Source of the DNA: Ehretia macrophylla | Taxonomy: Eukaryota > Streptophyta > Magnoliopsida > Boraginales > Ehretiaceae | NCBI GenBank assembly: GCA_037974665.1 | Contig: CM075767.1 | Coordinates: 17,314,840-17,378,839 of the forward strand | Reading direction: 5' to 3' | DNA length: 64,000 nucleotides | Notes under the pieces: generated by a model | Told to the model about the DNA's origin: nothing | Databases searched by the model: none | Seen by the model: only the letters and a program-made list of their open reading frames with translations | Shown: in pieces, positions 33,201 to 42,338 of the stretch | Layout: every line of letters starts with the position of its first letter | How positions within the stretch are numbered: position 1 is the first letter of the stretch | Translations under genes and position numbers: made by a program

Positions 33201-34907
33201 GCGGGGGAACAAAAGGGCACAAGTTAACCCTAACAGGAGAGACAACCTTAAGTGGAGTAGTGGTAACAGCTGTTGCCCTAGGGAAAATCCGAAAGGGATG
33301 ACTAGCCTCAGGTGTTGAAGGCACCCTCTCAACGGGGGTACCAGGATTAAAAGAAGAATCACTACTCTCCTCGCCGCCATAAGAGTGATCAGATTGATTT
33401 TGGGAGTCTGAACTATTGCTACTCATTGTTCGAAATATATATAATATATATATATATATAAGAATGAGGAAGAGGCTATAAATACGTACCTAGCAAATCA
33501 AGGCGCTAAAGAGATGACGAAAAGGTGAGAAGTTCACGGACAGAGGATAAGGGAGAAAGAAGACAATCACGGGATATGCAAGGAAAAGCAAAGCAAGTTT
33601 AAAAAAAGGTGAAGTTTGAAACTTGAAAAGACCCTCTACTTATAGACAAAAAGATAGGGAAGTTGAAGAATCCCGAAAGATGCACCGGTTACACTGGACA
33701 CAACACTTCAGAAAAGCTGCAAAAAACTGATGCATTAATGAGAGGACGACACGTGGCATAAAGCAATAAATGACCTGCCAAAAATGACACAGTTGGGAAA
33801 GATCGAGGTTGGGCAAAAGCACCAAAAAGGTAATTTCCTGACCTGCCTGCAACAACTCAAAAAATCAGGGGGCAGTTGATAAGGGCAAAAGTACCAACCT
33901 CGACAAAAGGACTCCCATGCCCCTGAGGCATAATTTCTATCACACAAAAGTAGGAAGGTCTCCGGCAACCGACCTAACCTCCGCACCTTGTCTACCTCCC
34001 GATGACATCCCAAAATGGACCTCCCGATGATATCCCAAAAAATCTTATCCAAACGATAGCTCACCCGACAAAGTCTGTGGGTGTCAAAGCATGTCGATTT
34101 TTCTCTCATCCAGAGAGTATAAATCGTACCCAACATTCTTCAGGGGAGGTAACTAACTTATTATTGTCAAAAATTATCTACACTATTCTTCTTCAAGCAC
34201 CCAGCTGACTTAAGTATCGGAGTGCTAACGCAGGCCGTCCCCTGCAGCTCCGTTCTCTGTTTTGCAGGTTTACAGAAGTTGGAAACAAGCTTGATTCCCA
34301 AATCCAGCTTCACCAGATTCATACCTTAACAAGTATTAACCGTAAAAAAAATTGCATAGTTTTGACGACGTCGATTCAATTTCTCCATGCAAACCGATAA
34401 TGCGGTTATTTAATTTTATTACTAGAAATTTTGGCATGAAAAATGACCAAGGCTACATCATTAGAAAAATAACCATTAGGGGCATCATTGCATCAAAATC
34501 ATGGATAGATTTTTCCCTATGTTTTTATTCTATAACGTTACTGCAAGATGGTTTCCTTTTGCCAGCGTTAGTGATAATTTCTAGTTAGCAATATTGCGTA
34601 ACCATTGTAAGACAATAATTGTCTTTCGAATGAGAGGAAAAATTAATGTTTTTCCCTTTGCATTTAGAGATGGTAATGTTGTCTCTGTCATTGTCATCAT
34701 TCTCATCATGGCTTTTAATAACATGATATTTATGCAGAAATAGGTCCTATAAAGGCAGAAGCAAAGACATGTCTTTATAAGAGCAAAAACTTTTGGGGAC
34801 TATGTTTCAGTGAAGTTAGGTGCTCTAACGTTTGCCAATGCGAGGGCTATCAAGGAAGCGATTGCCGTGGATTACGTCGTCAATGCTTTTGCTTTAAAGA
34901 TTGTTGA
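24230..34907 (+). CDS. D2: plant defensin, subtype B, with a retrotransposon in its intron
   Basis: Two exons: 24230-24293 and 34738-34907 (77 aa). Exon 1 encodes a signal peptide (MKGINLVTTALCLLLLFSTH). The intron is phase 1: donor G/GTTTTT, acceptor TTATGCAG. Exon 2 starts EIGPIKAEAKTCLYKSKNFW and carries the defensin pattern with the gamma-core DCRGLRRQCFCFKDC. The predicted product is a secreted antimicrobial peptide. Oddities: the intron is about 10.4 kb because a Tat-type gypsy element (24865-34331) and a MITE lie in it, whereas sister gene D5 has a 951-base intron. There is also a ninth cysteine (VCQCEG; D5 has VCQREG). A leader-block unit lies upstream and a TATA box at 24139. The coding exons look intact; whether the long intron is spliced is unknown. 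Confidence 0.78.
24529..24864. mobile_element. palindromic MITE in the D2 intron
   Basis: The left end AATACTTATTTTGGTC is repeated in inverse at the right end (ACCAAAATGGGTAT, then T). The arms carry matching text (TCATTTATCTTTGAC / AAAGATAAAGAACC). The orthologous copy in D5 is at 47237-47581. The gypsy element is inserted one base before its end. Confidence 0.75.
24865..25343 (+). repeat. 5' LTR of the gypsy element
   Basis: 479 bases, TG..CA ends, TATA-like GAGTATAAATCG near 25125. It contains three copies of a unit of about 25 bases (CCTCC.GATGACATCCCAAAA) at about 24984-25052, where the 3' LTR has two. Confidence 0.9.
25346..25363 (+). other. primer binding site of the gypsy element
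   Basis: TGGCGCCGTCTGTGGGAA lies two bases after the 5' LTR, the usual gypsy-type tRNA primer site. Confidence 0.85.
25396..26822 (+). pseudogene. gypsy gag, frameshifted
   Basis: The first 269 codons (25396-26205) hold a charged N-terminus and the retrotransposon gag core (MYDGTGDLEDYMQRFDHLM, CKAFPGTLDDTARKWF). A frame change near 26180-26205 leads into a second frame reading LEQGKDETLHEYTERFNKAT and on to 26501. A variant knuckle follows at about 26680 (CWFHQDYGHETNKC). The product would form the virus-like particle. Stops and shifts make it inactive. Confidence 0.85.
27042..27485 (+). pseudogene. gypsy aspartic protease remnant
   Basis: MIDTGSSTDVLFYDTYLKMG contains the DTGSS active site of gypsy proteases. 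The flap and C-terminal parts (FVIMDYQSAYNGILGCL, the usual AYN.ILGR) follow after a stop at 27225-27227. Stops between the parts show decay. Confidence 0.85.
27486..28537 (+). pseudogene. gypsy reverse transcriptase, broken
   Basis: The best frame starts at 27908 with MCVDYTDLNKACPKDCYPLP, then ISGSQMLSFMDTFKGYNQI (family D-A-F-SGYNQI), MPFRLKNARATYQRMMN (family MPFGLKNAGATYQR) and the catalytic YVDDMVVKS. The upstream part (27486-27907) holds the linker and the start of the domain with several stops. Replacements at conserved glycines and an in-frame stop before MCVDY indicate a dead copy. Confidence 0.88.
28538..29512 (+). pseudogene. gypsy RNase H region, broken
   Basis: The first RNase H-like part (28540-28990) has stops. 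The second part reads WYMQVDGSSNRQKSGAGVVL, YEALVAGLKITKSLGAKAV and VQTDSQLV, giving the D..E..D residues of the Tat-type second RNase H. A TAG follows at 29258. The frame resumes with PRGENERADALSRLAL. Confidence 0.82.
29513..30740 (+). pseudogene. gypsy integrase, broken
   Basis: An HHCC zinc finger (HEGICRNHLGYRALARLVLR then FMQKCDVCQRF) is followed by the core (FVAIDYFTKWVEAEPT, GIPQTVITDHGTQFDC) and the HPQTNGQ-like region. The C-terminal part is at 30279-30533 (LCLTYGTEAVLPVEIG). The pol end is recognisable at 30740 (AWHIENLKRYFV and stop). At least six in-frame stops are visible. Confidence 0.87.
30741..31501. other. gypsy spacer between integrase and antisense ORF
   Basis: Non-coding AT/purine-rich sequence; no gene recognised. 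On the minus strand the antisense ORF may continue to about 31200 in broken form. Confidence 0.45.
31502..33426 (-). pseudogene. antisense ORF (aORF) of the Tat gypsy element, broken
   Basis: This reads opposite to gag-pol. The start at 33426 (MSSNSSDSQNQSDHSYGGEE) opens a serine/proline-rich N-terminus. A conserved block follows: GQVIPNSWRMMIGFYKYLKE then LGFDPTPNLFLYFYTIKF and DGLGWYYFTAQ. This resembles the plant 'putative gypsy type transposon' domain (Transposase_28). After stops at 32665 and 32620 the same frame continues (TSKEEAVRHFFKGRPHVDGN), then a basic nuclear-signal-like stretch (ARWKRKRKMGEDAASFKRSR) and a coiled-coil-like part (31502-31783). Antisense ORFs in this position are described for Tat/Retand-type elements; their function is unknown. 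Confidence 0.75.
33862..33876 (+). other. polypurine tract of the gypsy element
   Basis: The purine-rich run AAAATCAGGGGGCAG lies directly before the 3' LTR, as needed for plus-strand priming. Confidence 0.65.
33877..34331 (+). repeat. 3' LTR of the gypsy element
   Basis: 455 bases, close to the 5' LTR but with one fewer internal unit of about 25 bases and scattered substitutions. Confidence 0.9.
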
Positions 34908-35600
34908 GATGAAACAAGGAGTGCTTGACCAATCTTTTTATGTACTTATATGTTTCGGAATAAAATGTTAAATACCATCGTATTTCACTCTTTTACTCTT
35001 TCACTCTTTCGTATATAATCGAATTTTTATTATATACAGTAAAAATTTGATAATTAATACATGAATTATGACTAAAAATTTTATCCATGCCAGCTGAATA
35101 TTTTGTAAAACTAACAGATTGTTTGAAACAATAAATTCCATAAAATTTATGAAATTCATTTACAAATCCAATTTTTGGTATTTGGAAGCACCCTTTTAAA
35201 AAATTAAAAATTCACGATTTGCAAATCTTAGATTTTTTTATACCTTGTCCATATAGGGCTCAAGAAATGGAATTTACAAATCCATGTTTTTTAAATTTGT
35301 TACTCATTTTTTGATGACAAAATTGTCCCTAGGTTTAAGAAATGGACTTTGACTAAAGCACAACGATAAAAAAAAAAAAATCATTGCCTCTCTCCCTGTT
35401 TCTCTTTCACCAAAAAAAAAAAGAAAAAATTTGATGCCTCTCTCACCCTTTCTTTAAGATTATTTTTTCATATTAAATGTATGGTTGAATTTAAGGTTAC
35501 TTTGTCATTTATAAATCAAATAAATTCCACACCTCAAGTGCTTCCAAACGGTATGTAATGAAGCAATGTTTGAGAGATTGCCAAAGTGAATGACCATTAA
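34908..35600. other. D2 3' flank with a palindromic MITE
   Basis: The D2 3' flank is followed by a foldback MITE (about 35118-35556: TGTTTGAAACAATAAATTCC at the left, TTCCAAACGGTATG at the right), a relative of those at 18340, 48378 and 55937. No gene. Confidence 0.6.
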
Positions 35601-36396
35601 TTCTCTCTCTACAAACCTTTATGCGAGGGTTTTGACTTTGCCACCTCTTGTTGAAGGTCTCGTTTCCATTGTAGTGTGATGTTTTTCAGTACTCCGAGCA
35701 TTGTCCAGTAGCACCTACTTTCTCTTAGTCTGTTTTCTTTGCTTTCTTTTTATTCTATTTTGGTTTCTTGAACATATATTTCCTTGTTTTGGATGAATCA
35801 TTCAGTTTTTCTTTTGTTTGTGGCTTAATCCCTTCTTGTGAGGCTCGTTTGCATTGTATAGCTCATTGCCGGTGTTTAGCCCATTGCACTTCTTCGCTGC
35901 TACTACTCCTTCTTTTCATCCCCTTGTTGTTGTCTACCTAGTGTTGCTGGAGGTTTCAGGTGGACTGCGCCTTCACCGTTTAAGGTTTGGGTTTCTTTCT
36001 CAATTGGAGATTCCGTCTATCTATGTGCCTTCGTCCTAGGTCGCGTGTCCCTTTAAGTGTTTGCTCAATGCTTGCCTGTGGTGGGCTATTGGTTATTGTT
36101 TTGGTGGCTTCAGTGAGTGTTTATGGGTTGGGAATGGCTGGGTTGTTACCCATGTTTGGCTTCGATGCTTTTGGTTGGGATTTGGCGATGTTGTTTGCTA
36201 CGGTTTCTTTTGTTGGGCTTTGGGCTTTGGGCTTTTAGTTTGCCCTATATTTTTTGCTTTTTGTTTTATTCTTTGTTGGGCTTGCTAATGGGTCCAACTG
36301 CCTGTATTTTTCTTTCTTGAATTATGGTATGCTGACCCGCTTTTGTATTTGATTTGTTTATGTTAATATAAATTTCTCTTCAGAAAAAAAAATAAA
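35601..36396 (+). mobile_element. polyA retroposon, unit II
   Basis: About 796 bases ending in an A-run, flanked by GAATGACCATTAA (35588-35600) and GAATGACTATTAA (36397-36409), a 13 bp target duplication with one difference. It has no long ORF that keeps a family motif. It shares phrases with the retroposon at 15356 and almost all of its first 710 bases with 50203-50977. Confidence 0.8.
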
Positions 36397-36515
36397 GAAT
36401 GACTATTAACTAAATTTGCATGTATTCTAGAACGTGGCGGCATTTTAATCCTTTTTACTTGTGTCTTATGCGGCTGAATATTTCACATCAACTTCATACT
36501 TGATAGAAGAAAAAA

Positions 36516-36943
36516 GGGTAATTTACTGAAATGGTCCTAGATTTTTGTTTTTTTTTTTGACATTTAAGTCTTTTTTTTTATTTTGAACAAAATAGTCATT
36601 TATATTTCATTTTAGTGACAATCCTTAGTCCTTAGATCAACATTTGTCAAAAAATAACATTAGTAGCACATGGATGGCACGTAGCCGCAAAAAGCACAAA
36701 TATTTAGAGGTAAAATTGTCACGCGATAAAATATGAGCATAATACATTTTCCAAAATTGTTACGCGGTAGTCCTCAACATGCCATCCACGTGCTCACTAA
36801 CGTTATTTTTTGACAGATATTGCTTCAAGGACTAACGGCTGTCACAAAAATAAAAGATGAAAGACCATTTTGTCCAAAATGAAAAATAGAGGACTTAAAT
36901 GTCAAAAAATACAAAGATCTATGACCATTTTGATAAATTACCC
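36516..36943. mobile_element. foldback MITE, copy 1
   Basis: Starts GGGTAATTTACTGAAATGGT and ends with the near inverse (ACCATTTTGATAAATTACCC). The arms of about 200 bases can pair along most of the element. MULE-like by its GGG..CCC ends. The A-rich flanks hide the TSD. Confidence 0.8.
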
Positions 36944-36954
36944 AAAAAAAGAAA

Positions 36955-37380
36955 GGGTAATTTACTGAAATGGTCCTAGATCTTTGTCTTTTTTGATATT
37001 TAAGTCATTTATCTTTTATTTTCGACAAAATAGTCCTTCATATTTTATTTTAGTGACAACCGTTAGTTCTTAGAGCAACATTTATCAAAAAATAATGTTA
37101 GTGAGCACATGGATAACACGTAGCCACAAAAAGCACAAATATTTATAGGTAAAATTGTCACGCAGTAAAATATAAGCATAAAACATTTTTCAAAATTGTC
37201 ACGTGATAGTCCTCAATGTGCCATTCACGTACTCACTAATATTATTTTTTAACAGATGTTGCTTTAAGGACTAACGGCTACCACAAAAATGAAAGGTGAA
37301 ATATCATTTTGTCCAAAATGAAAGATAGGGGACTTATGTAAAAAAAGACAAAGATCTAGGACTATTTTGATAAATTACCC
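36955..37380. mobile_element. foldback MITE, copy 2
   Basis: Same family and orientation as 36516-36943, separated by only 11 A-rich bases, about 85-90 percent alike by eye. Ends in AAATTACCC at 37380. Confidence 0.8.
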
Positions 37381-39110
37381 AAAAAAGAAAAGGTATTCTT
37401 AAGTCATTGTCCAAAATGAAATATAAGATACTTAAATGTAAAAAAAACAAAGATCTAGGACCATTAACTAAATTTGCATGTATTCTTAGGTCATTGTTCT
37501 CTATTGGCGTTGGATAGCCTCATGGTCCATTTCTAAATTTTTCATTTAATATTAGACGATCTTCTTATTATAGACTGCTCCAAGCCTTTTGAGATCAAAA
37601 TGTGTGACCTAGGCGACCTCCCAAATAATACAGTTATTGTTGGTTCAAAGCCACACCCACCTCGTTAAATTCTCAATTACAATATAATCTTTTTAAATTA
37701 ATAATTCTGAGACCACCTAAATTCTATTGATAATTAATAATTTTTAATTTAGAAAGATATTTTAACATTTTCAGCTAATAATATTTAACATATACATCAA
37801 GTGATCAAGTTAATGTTAAAAGTATTATCTCTACATATATTTAACCAATTAAGAATTTATTAAAATCACACGTAATTAGTATAAAGAACTATTGTATTCA
37901 AGTTTATTAAAACAAGTGAATAAAATGTATATTGAATCAAAGAAAATATTAAATCAAAACAAGCTCTTATTATTTATGGTATCTTTGGTTCTTAAATAGG
38001 AAAAATGACTTCTCATCTCAAAGGTGTAAAGAAAAGAACCATGACAGATAAAATGCATAAAACATTATATGAGCATAGTGAAGAGTATGCTTCATGTACG
38101 TAAAAAGAATTGCAACAATGAGTTTTAAATTGAAAACGTTAAGGGTAGCTTGTCTGAAATATAGCAGGAGAAGGTTCTAAAAAGTTAAAAGTGAAAAATG
38201 TTTAGTATGAAGTTTATTATTAGGTGAACAATCATGAGAATTGTACGTGTGTATTCTTTAGTTAATTATTAATTTATAAAATATTTGGGACCTACAAAAT
38301 ACAAAATAAATACTTAAAATATATTATCTTATAATTTTATGGAAATTATTAATTTAAAACATTGGTCCCAAATCATATCCCGACTAAACAATTTTATTTA
38401 CAAAAAGATTATCAATTTATCGAGTTTTGATTCAAAGCAATCTACAGTATATGGTAGTTCCTTTGGTCATTTTTCCAAGCTTAAAATATATTTCACTTGT
38501 GAAGTTTTTAGAGTAGTAAAATAACATAAACTCATCTTTAAAGGTTAGAGATTTACAGAATCTATAATTAGAAATGTTGGTTCAGAAATTTTATTAATGC
38601 AGCCAAAACAAATATTTGAGAGTTTCTTTACATTGAACAACAGGACACACTTCGACCTAAAAAAAGAAAAGAAAGAAAAAACAAAGAACAACAAGATTAG
38701 CGTGGAACTCATTGAAAAGGAATACAAAGGAATTATTAACATTTTTTTTACGTTAATGATAGCCGAACAATTGGTCTGATGTGTAATTTATTTTAAAAAC
38801 ATTTTTCTAAATCCTTTGACACTGATTAGGTTTGTTATCATTTTTCACAATTTTATTGCTAATTTTTTTTTTCTCTGTTAATTTTTCTCTTTTTTTTGCT
38901 AATTTAAGTGAGCCACTTTGCAAATTAAAGCACAGATATTGTCTCAATCGAATAAGCAAATAGAGGCAAATAAAGAAGAGGTTTTGTTTATTCTCAAATA
39001 TTTCCATGATATGACTGTAATGCCTTATGCATTAATGTATAATATCATGTTTTCATTCCGTGAAGGAATTATAGGATCATATTCATTATTGAAATTTTGA
39101 AGTTATCTTA
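37381..39110. other. AT-rich intergenic sequence
   Basis: No gene is recognised. A fragment of the foldback MITE end recurs at about 37393-37495. The short frames at 38339-38780 are AT-rich and have no family features. No copy of this stretch is present in unit III. Confidence 0.5.
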
Positions 39111-39283
39111 TCAATTGCAGGGCTTAAAGCAGTAGCATCGGCGACGAAACCCGCGACAATCTGCACCATTAAAACCCTCTTTCTGGCAAACTTGGGAACA
39201 ATTAACATCACTGAGGCAGATTCCTCGAAATTTTTCACTCTTGTACATACATGTCTTTGCCTCGGCTCCCATTGGACCTATTT
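39111..39283 (-). pseudogene. D3: defensin exon 2 on the minus strand (subtype C), exon 1 not found
   Basis: A TTATGCAG-type acceptor (39284-39289 on the minus strand) is followed by EIGPMGAEA (E completed by exon 1), then KTCMYKSEKFRGICLSDVNC and the gamma-core [15 protein letters not shown], ending N and stop. Eight cysteines are in the defensin spacing. It differs clearly from subtypes A and B, yet has the same phase-1 intron position. I searched upwards to about 41000 on the minus strand by eye and found no signal-peptide exon. Either exon 1 is lost or it lies further away. It is the only inverted defensin in the window. Confidence 0.78.
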
Positions 39284-40922
39284 CTGCATAAAAAATATAT
39301 ATTAAGACATAATATAAATTCTGAAATAAAAAAGAGAAAAAATCTAAATAATTGTTAAGTTACCACGGCATCTAAAAGCTTAAAGTGTTAGAAAAGAGTG
39401 TTATATTTATTTATTATGTTTAGCAATAATTATGTTGACAAAAAGAAGGTCTAGTTATCCCAATGCTTTTGGTATATTAAAGGATCAATAGACATATTTT
39501 TGTTTAAAATGTCAAATTTGTTCCAGCCTAAAATAATTTTATTCAAGCACAATTACTTATTCTATAGATCCTTGTTAATTCCAAATTTATACAAGATGAA
39601 TTTTGTTAAAACTTACTATAAGGAAAGATTATGAACTAACGAAATTATTAGGATCTAGAATTTATTTTCTAGTAAACAATGGTAGAACACTTCAATACTA
39701 GTTGTACTAATTGTGTAAAATTGTTTTGAAAGGTATAACAATACTTAGAAATGGTTGGTGAGAAAATTCTTTTTATTTATTTATAATTATATATGATTTT
39801 TTCTTCAAATAAATTATTAGTTAATGTATGAAGAGAAGTTGTTTTGAGTATGACATAAAAAGCCTTAGACCTTGCAATCTAGTGTACTAGGAACTTGCAA
39901 CTCATACGATTTTCACTTTTAAGGACATAGTTTTGCATAGTTATAACGAATAAATTCAACCTAACCAATAGATATAGACATCATATGGATCAAGATCAAA
40001 TACACGAGATGAGGGAAAAAGAAATCTTTAATTTGTCTCGTAATTTTAGCTACTGCTTCTTGTGAGCTAGTGAAAATATTGCTAATTTGACATTTTCGAG
40101 CTCAATCTATAATTCATTCGAGGCCCGGGAAAAAAAAAAGAAGAAAAAAGAGTACGTATGAACGAGATATAAGGTAAGCATCTCTTGTTTAACCTTGAAC
40201 TCTTACGTTAATTTATTAAAATTATGGTTTAAACTTAGAATCTCTTATTATAATATATGGTTATTCAATTATTTTACCGAACTCTTACGTTAATTTATTC
40301 TTGGGTTAATCTATTCGACCTTGCCTAAATGAAACTTCATAACATTCAACTAATTTAAATTTTTGGGAGAGAAAATTAAGGTTATTATGGTTATATTTAC
40401 AAAAGGAAAAAGTACAATGAAAGGAAATGGTCAAGCAAGCATTTGATAAAGTTGAATGAGAGAAGTAGTCTTTAGAACAGATGGATTAATCAGTCAACGA
40501 TTTTTATTTAATAGCACTTCTAATCAAAGTTTTACTTGTAAAAGTTGTACAGTTCAAAAACTAAAATTTCACAATTAAACTAAACAGAGCCTTAATTTCT
40601 TTTGTTATGTAAATACGTGCTTTAATATCTTTGAGTCTGTTACTTAAAAGGTGTCTAGTGTCCACACTACTGAATTGAATTATTAGACCTAAAATATTAC
40701 TTCAGTAGGACTATAACAATAATAAGCCCTAATCTATTTTTTGTACAAAAGATATAAATATTTTGGAAAAAGAAAATATGAGGTTAGTGGAGGCTACACT
40801 AGCTCCTATACAAATCTGTCTTTTATTGTTCGTGGTACAATAAAAATTAAAAAAGTAATTTGAACTCAGAATGTCCTCTGATTAAAAAAAATGAGTACGT
40901 GATTTTTTTACCAAATTCTTGA
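39284..40922. other. intergenic sequence between D3 and D4
   Basis: AT-rich, no gene. From about 39990 it matches 54645- (GATGAGGGAAAAAGAAATC) and from about 40250 it matches 17413- and 54905-, which places it in the subtype A upstream block. Confidence 0.6.
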
Positions 40923-41300
40923 GGGTAAAGGTCTAGTTTAGTCAATTATTTTTGGTGTAAATGACATTTTCATCCATTATCTTTCAAAATAAATCTTTTA
41001 GTCCATTATCTTTGGTGTAAATGACATTTTCATCAATTATCTTTCGAAATGAGTCTTTTAGTCCAATATGTTTCACATCAACGAAGTCTTTAGTCCAATA
41101 TGTTTCCTCCAATATGTTTTGAAGTTAGACTAATGACGTTACTTATGTGAAACATATTGAACTAAAAGGTTCATTTCGAATGATAATAGATGAAAGTGTC
41201 ATTTACACTAAAAATAATGAACTAAAATGTTCATTTTAAAAGATAATGGATGAAAGTGTCATTTATACTAAACATAATGGACTAAACTAGACCTTTACCC
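40923..41300. mobile_element. foldback MITE with 9-bp target duplication (MULE-like)
   Basis: 378 bases: starts GGGTAAAGGTCTAGTTTAGT and ends with the exact inverse (ACTAAACTAGACCTTTACCC). Both flanks carry AATTCTTGA (40914-40922, 41301-41309), a 9 bp duplication typical of Mutator-like elements. The empty site survives in unit I (about 18078) and unit III (about 55585). Inside, a partial repeat of the arm (TTATCTTTC.AAAT.) occurs. Confidence 0.92.
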
Positions 41301-41365
41301 AATTCTTGACGGGAAATGTGCCTTTGATTATGCTCTTTATCAATAGTCAAAAGAAACTGCTTCCA

Positions 41366-41451
41366 GAATTCCTTTTTTTCCGTTTGGAGACTGATTTCTT
41401 CAATCTAAGAATTCCTTTTTTTCCGTTTGGAGACTGATTTCTTCAATCTAA
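41366..41451 (+). repeat. 43-bp direct duplication
   Basis: GAATTCCTTTTTTTCCGTTT.. occurs at 41366-41408 and again at 41409-41451, head to tail and identical. Confidence 0.93.
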
Positions 41452-41891
41452 AAAGATAAAGTATCGATTGGATGAGAGATAATCTCCCTCAAATGTAAAG
41501 TTCTTTTTCAAATAAGCTATAACATGATATGCACATGGCCTAGAACCGTCCACACCATTCATGATTAGTTATGTTTATACCATAAAGGGTCGTGCCTGCC
41601 TTATGAGCATAATTGTAATGTTCTGCACTTTAAAGTCGGTATAAACTTACGGTTAGTAGTGGAGATCTTTATTAAAAACGTTACCTCAGACCACCTAATC
41701 AAGATGCTTCTTAGACCATTTAATTGTTGTGACGATAACATGCACACAAAGATTTAGACTAAAATAGATAAGATTTAATTTGTTCGGTTACCTTTGTCTT
41801 ACAGAAATAATCTACTATCACAACTGACATTATGCACGAACAATATCTCCACCCTCTTTTTTGTGTCTCAATTATTAAGTTAAAAAGTCAT

Positions 41892-42014
41892 TGTTAAGGA
41901 TCATGGGATTTTATACTAAAACTAATTGGTATTAGGTGAAATAGTCCAGGATCTTATATGGTAAATTTAGAGTTGGTGATTTTTCGATGTGAGAGTAATG
42001 TATATTCCAACAAA
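41892..42014 (-). mobile_element. single LTR of the TRIM-like element
   Basis: 121 bases (TGTTAAGGATCATGGG.. to ..ATATTCCAACA) equal to one LTR of the TRIM at 56748-57058. About ten internal bases (AACGAGT) remain on its right before the text jumps to the D4 intron end, so this marks a deletion breakpoint and is not a clean solo LTR. Confidence 0.75.
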
Positions 42015-42168
42015 CGAGTACTCATTGGAAAACTATCAATTCCATAATGCTTGAACTTAAACCAATCATATTATTTTGTTCAACGATAACATACTAAACA
42101 ACCTAGCACTTGTTAGTACGTGGAACTAATTAGCCATGATCATATATATATTTTTTATTTGGTTATAG

Positions 42169-42338
42169 AGATGGGACCAATGGTTGCTGAGGCCAGGACA
42201 TGTGAGTCACAAAGCCACCGCTTCAAGGGAGTTTGTGTGAGGAAAGCGAATTGTGCTGCTGTCTGCCAGACTGAGGGCTTCCATGGTGGCCACTGCAGGG
42301 GCTTCCGTCGCCGATGTTTTTGCACTAAGCATTGTTGA
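42169..42338 (+). pseudogene. D4: defensin exon 2 without exon 1 (subtype A)
   Basis: Acceptor TTATAG, then EMGPMVAEA and [20 protein letters not shown], eight cysteines, gamma-core [12 protein letters not shown] and end TKHC. The reading frame is intact. The text before the exon runs only about 150 bases (from ACTCATTGGAAAAC, 42020) before meeting a TRIM LTR, so promoter, exon 1 and most of the intron are gone. The deletion is larger than in D1 and D6. The HGG-type residue before the gamma-core is like D7 (QGG) and unlike D1 and D6 (HAG). Confidence 0.8.

Larger units (their letters stand above)
24865..34331 (+). mobile_element. Ty3/gypsy LTR retrotransposon, Tat lineage, decayed
   Basis: Full-length element of 9467 bp with LTRs at 24865-25343 and 33877-34331, starting TGATAAGGG and ending TTAACA. 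The flanking 5 bases GGTAT / AGTAT match the uninterrupted GGTAT of the D5 intron (47576-47580), allowing one mutation. The order is primer site, gag, protease, reverse transcriptase, RNase H, integrase (gypsy order), then a long region with an ORF on the opposite strand, then a purine tract and the LTR. The antisense ORF between pol and the 3' LTR is known from Tat elements. All ORFs carry stops. Confidence 0.92.

Noticed and set aside
32905..33318. 137-codon plus-strand frame
   Set aside because: Shadow of the antisense ORF on the minus strand; no family features.
35854..36320. Overlapping hydrophobic frames of 60-85 codons
   Set aside because: They lie within the polyA retroposon, in different frames, and the related copy at 50203-50977 breaks them.
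39355..39400. Possible exon 1 of D3 (GATGCCGTG/GTAACT on the minus strand)
   Set aside because: The frame is closed by a TAA six codons upstream, the intron would be only about 80 bases, and no hydrophobic signal is encoded.
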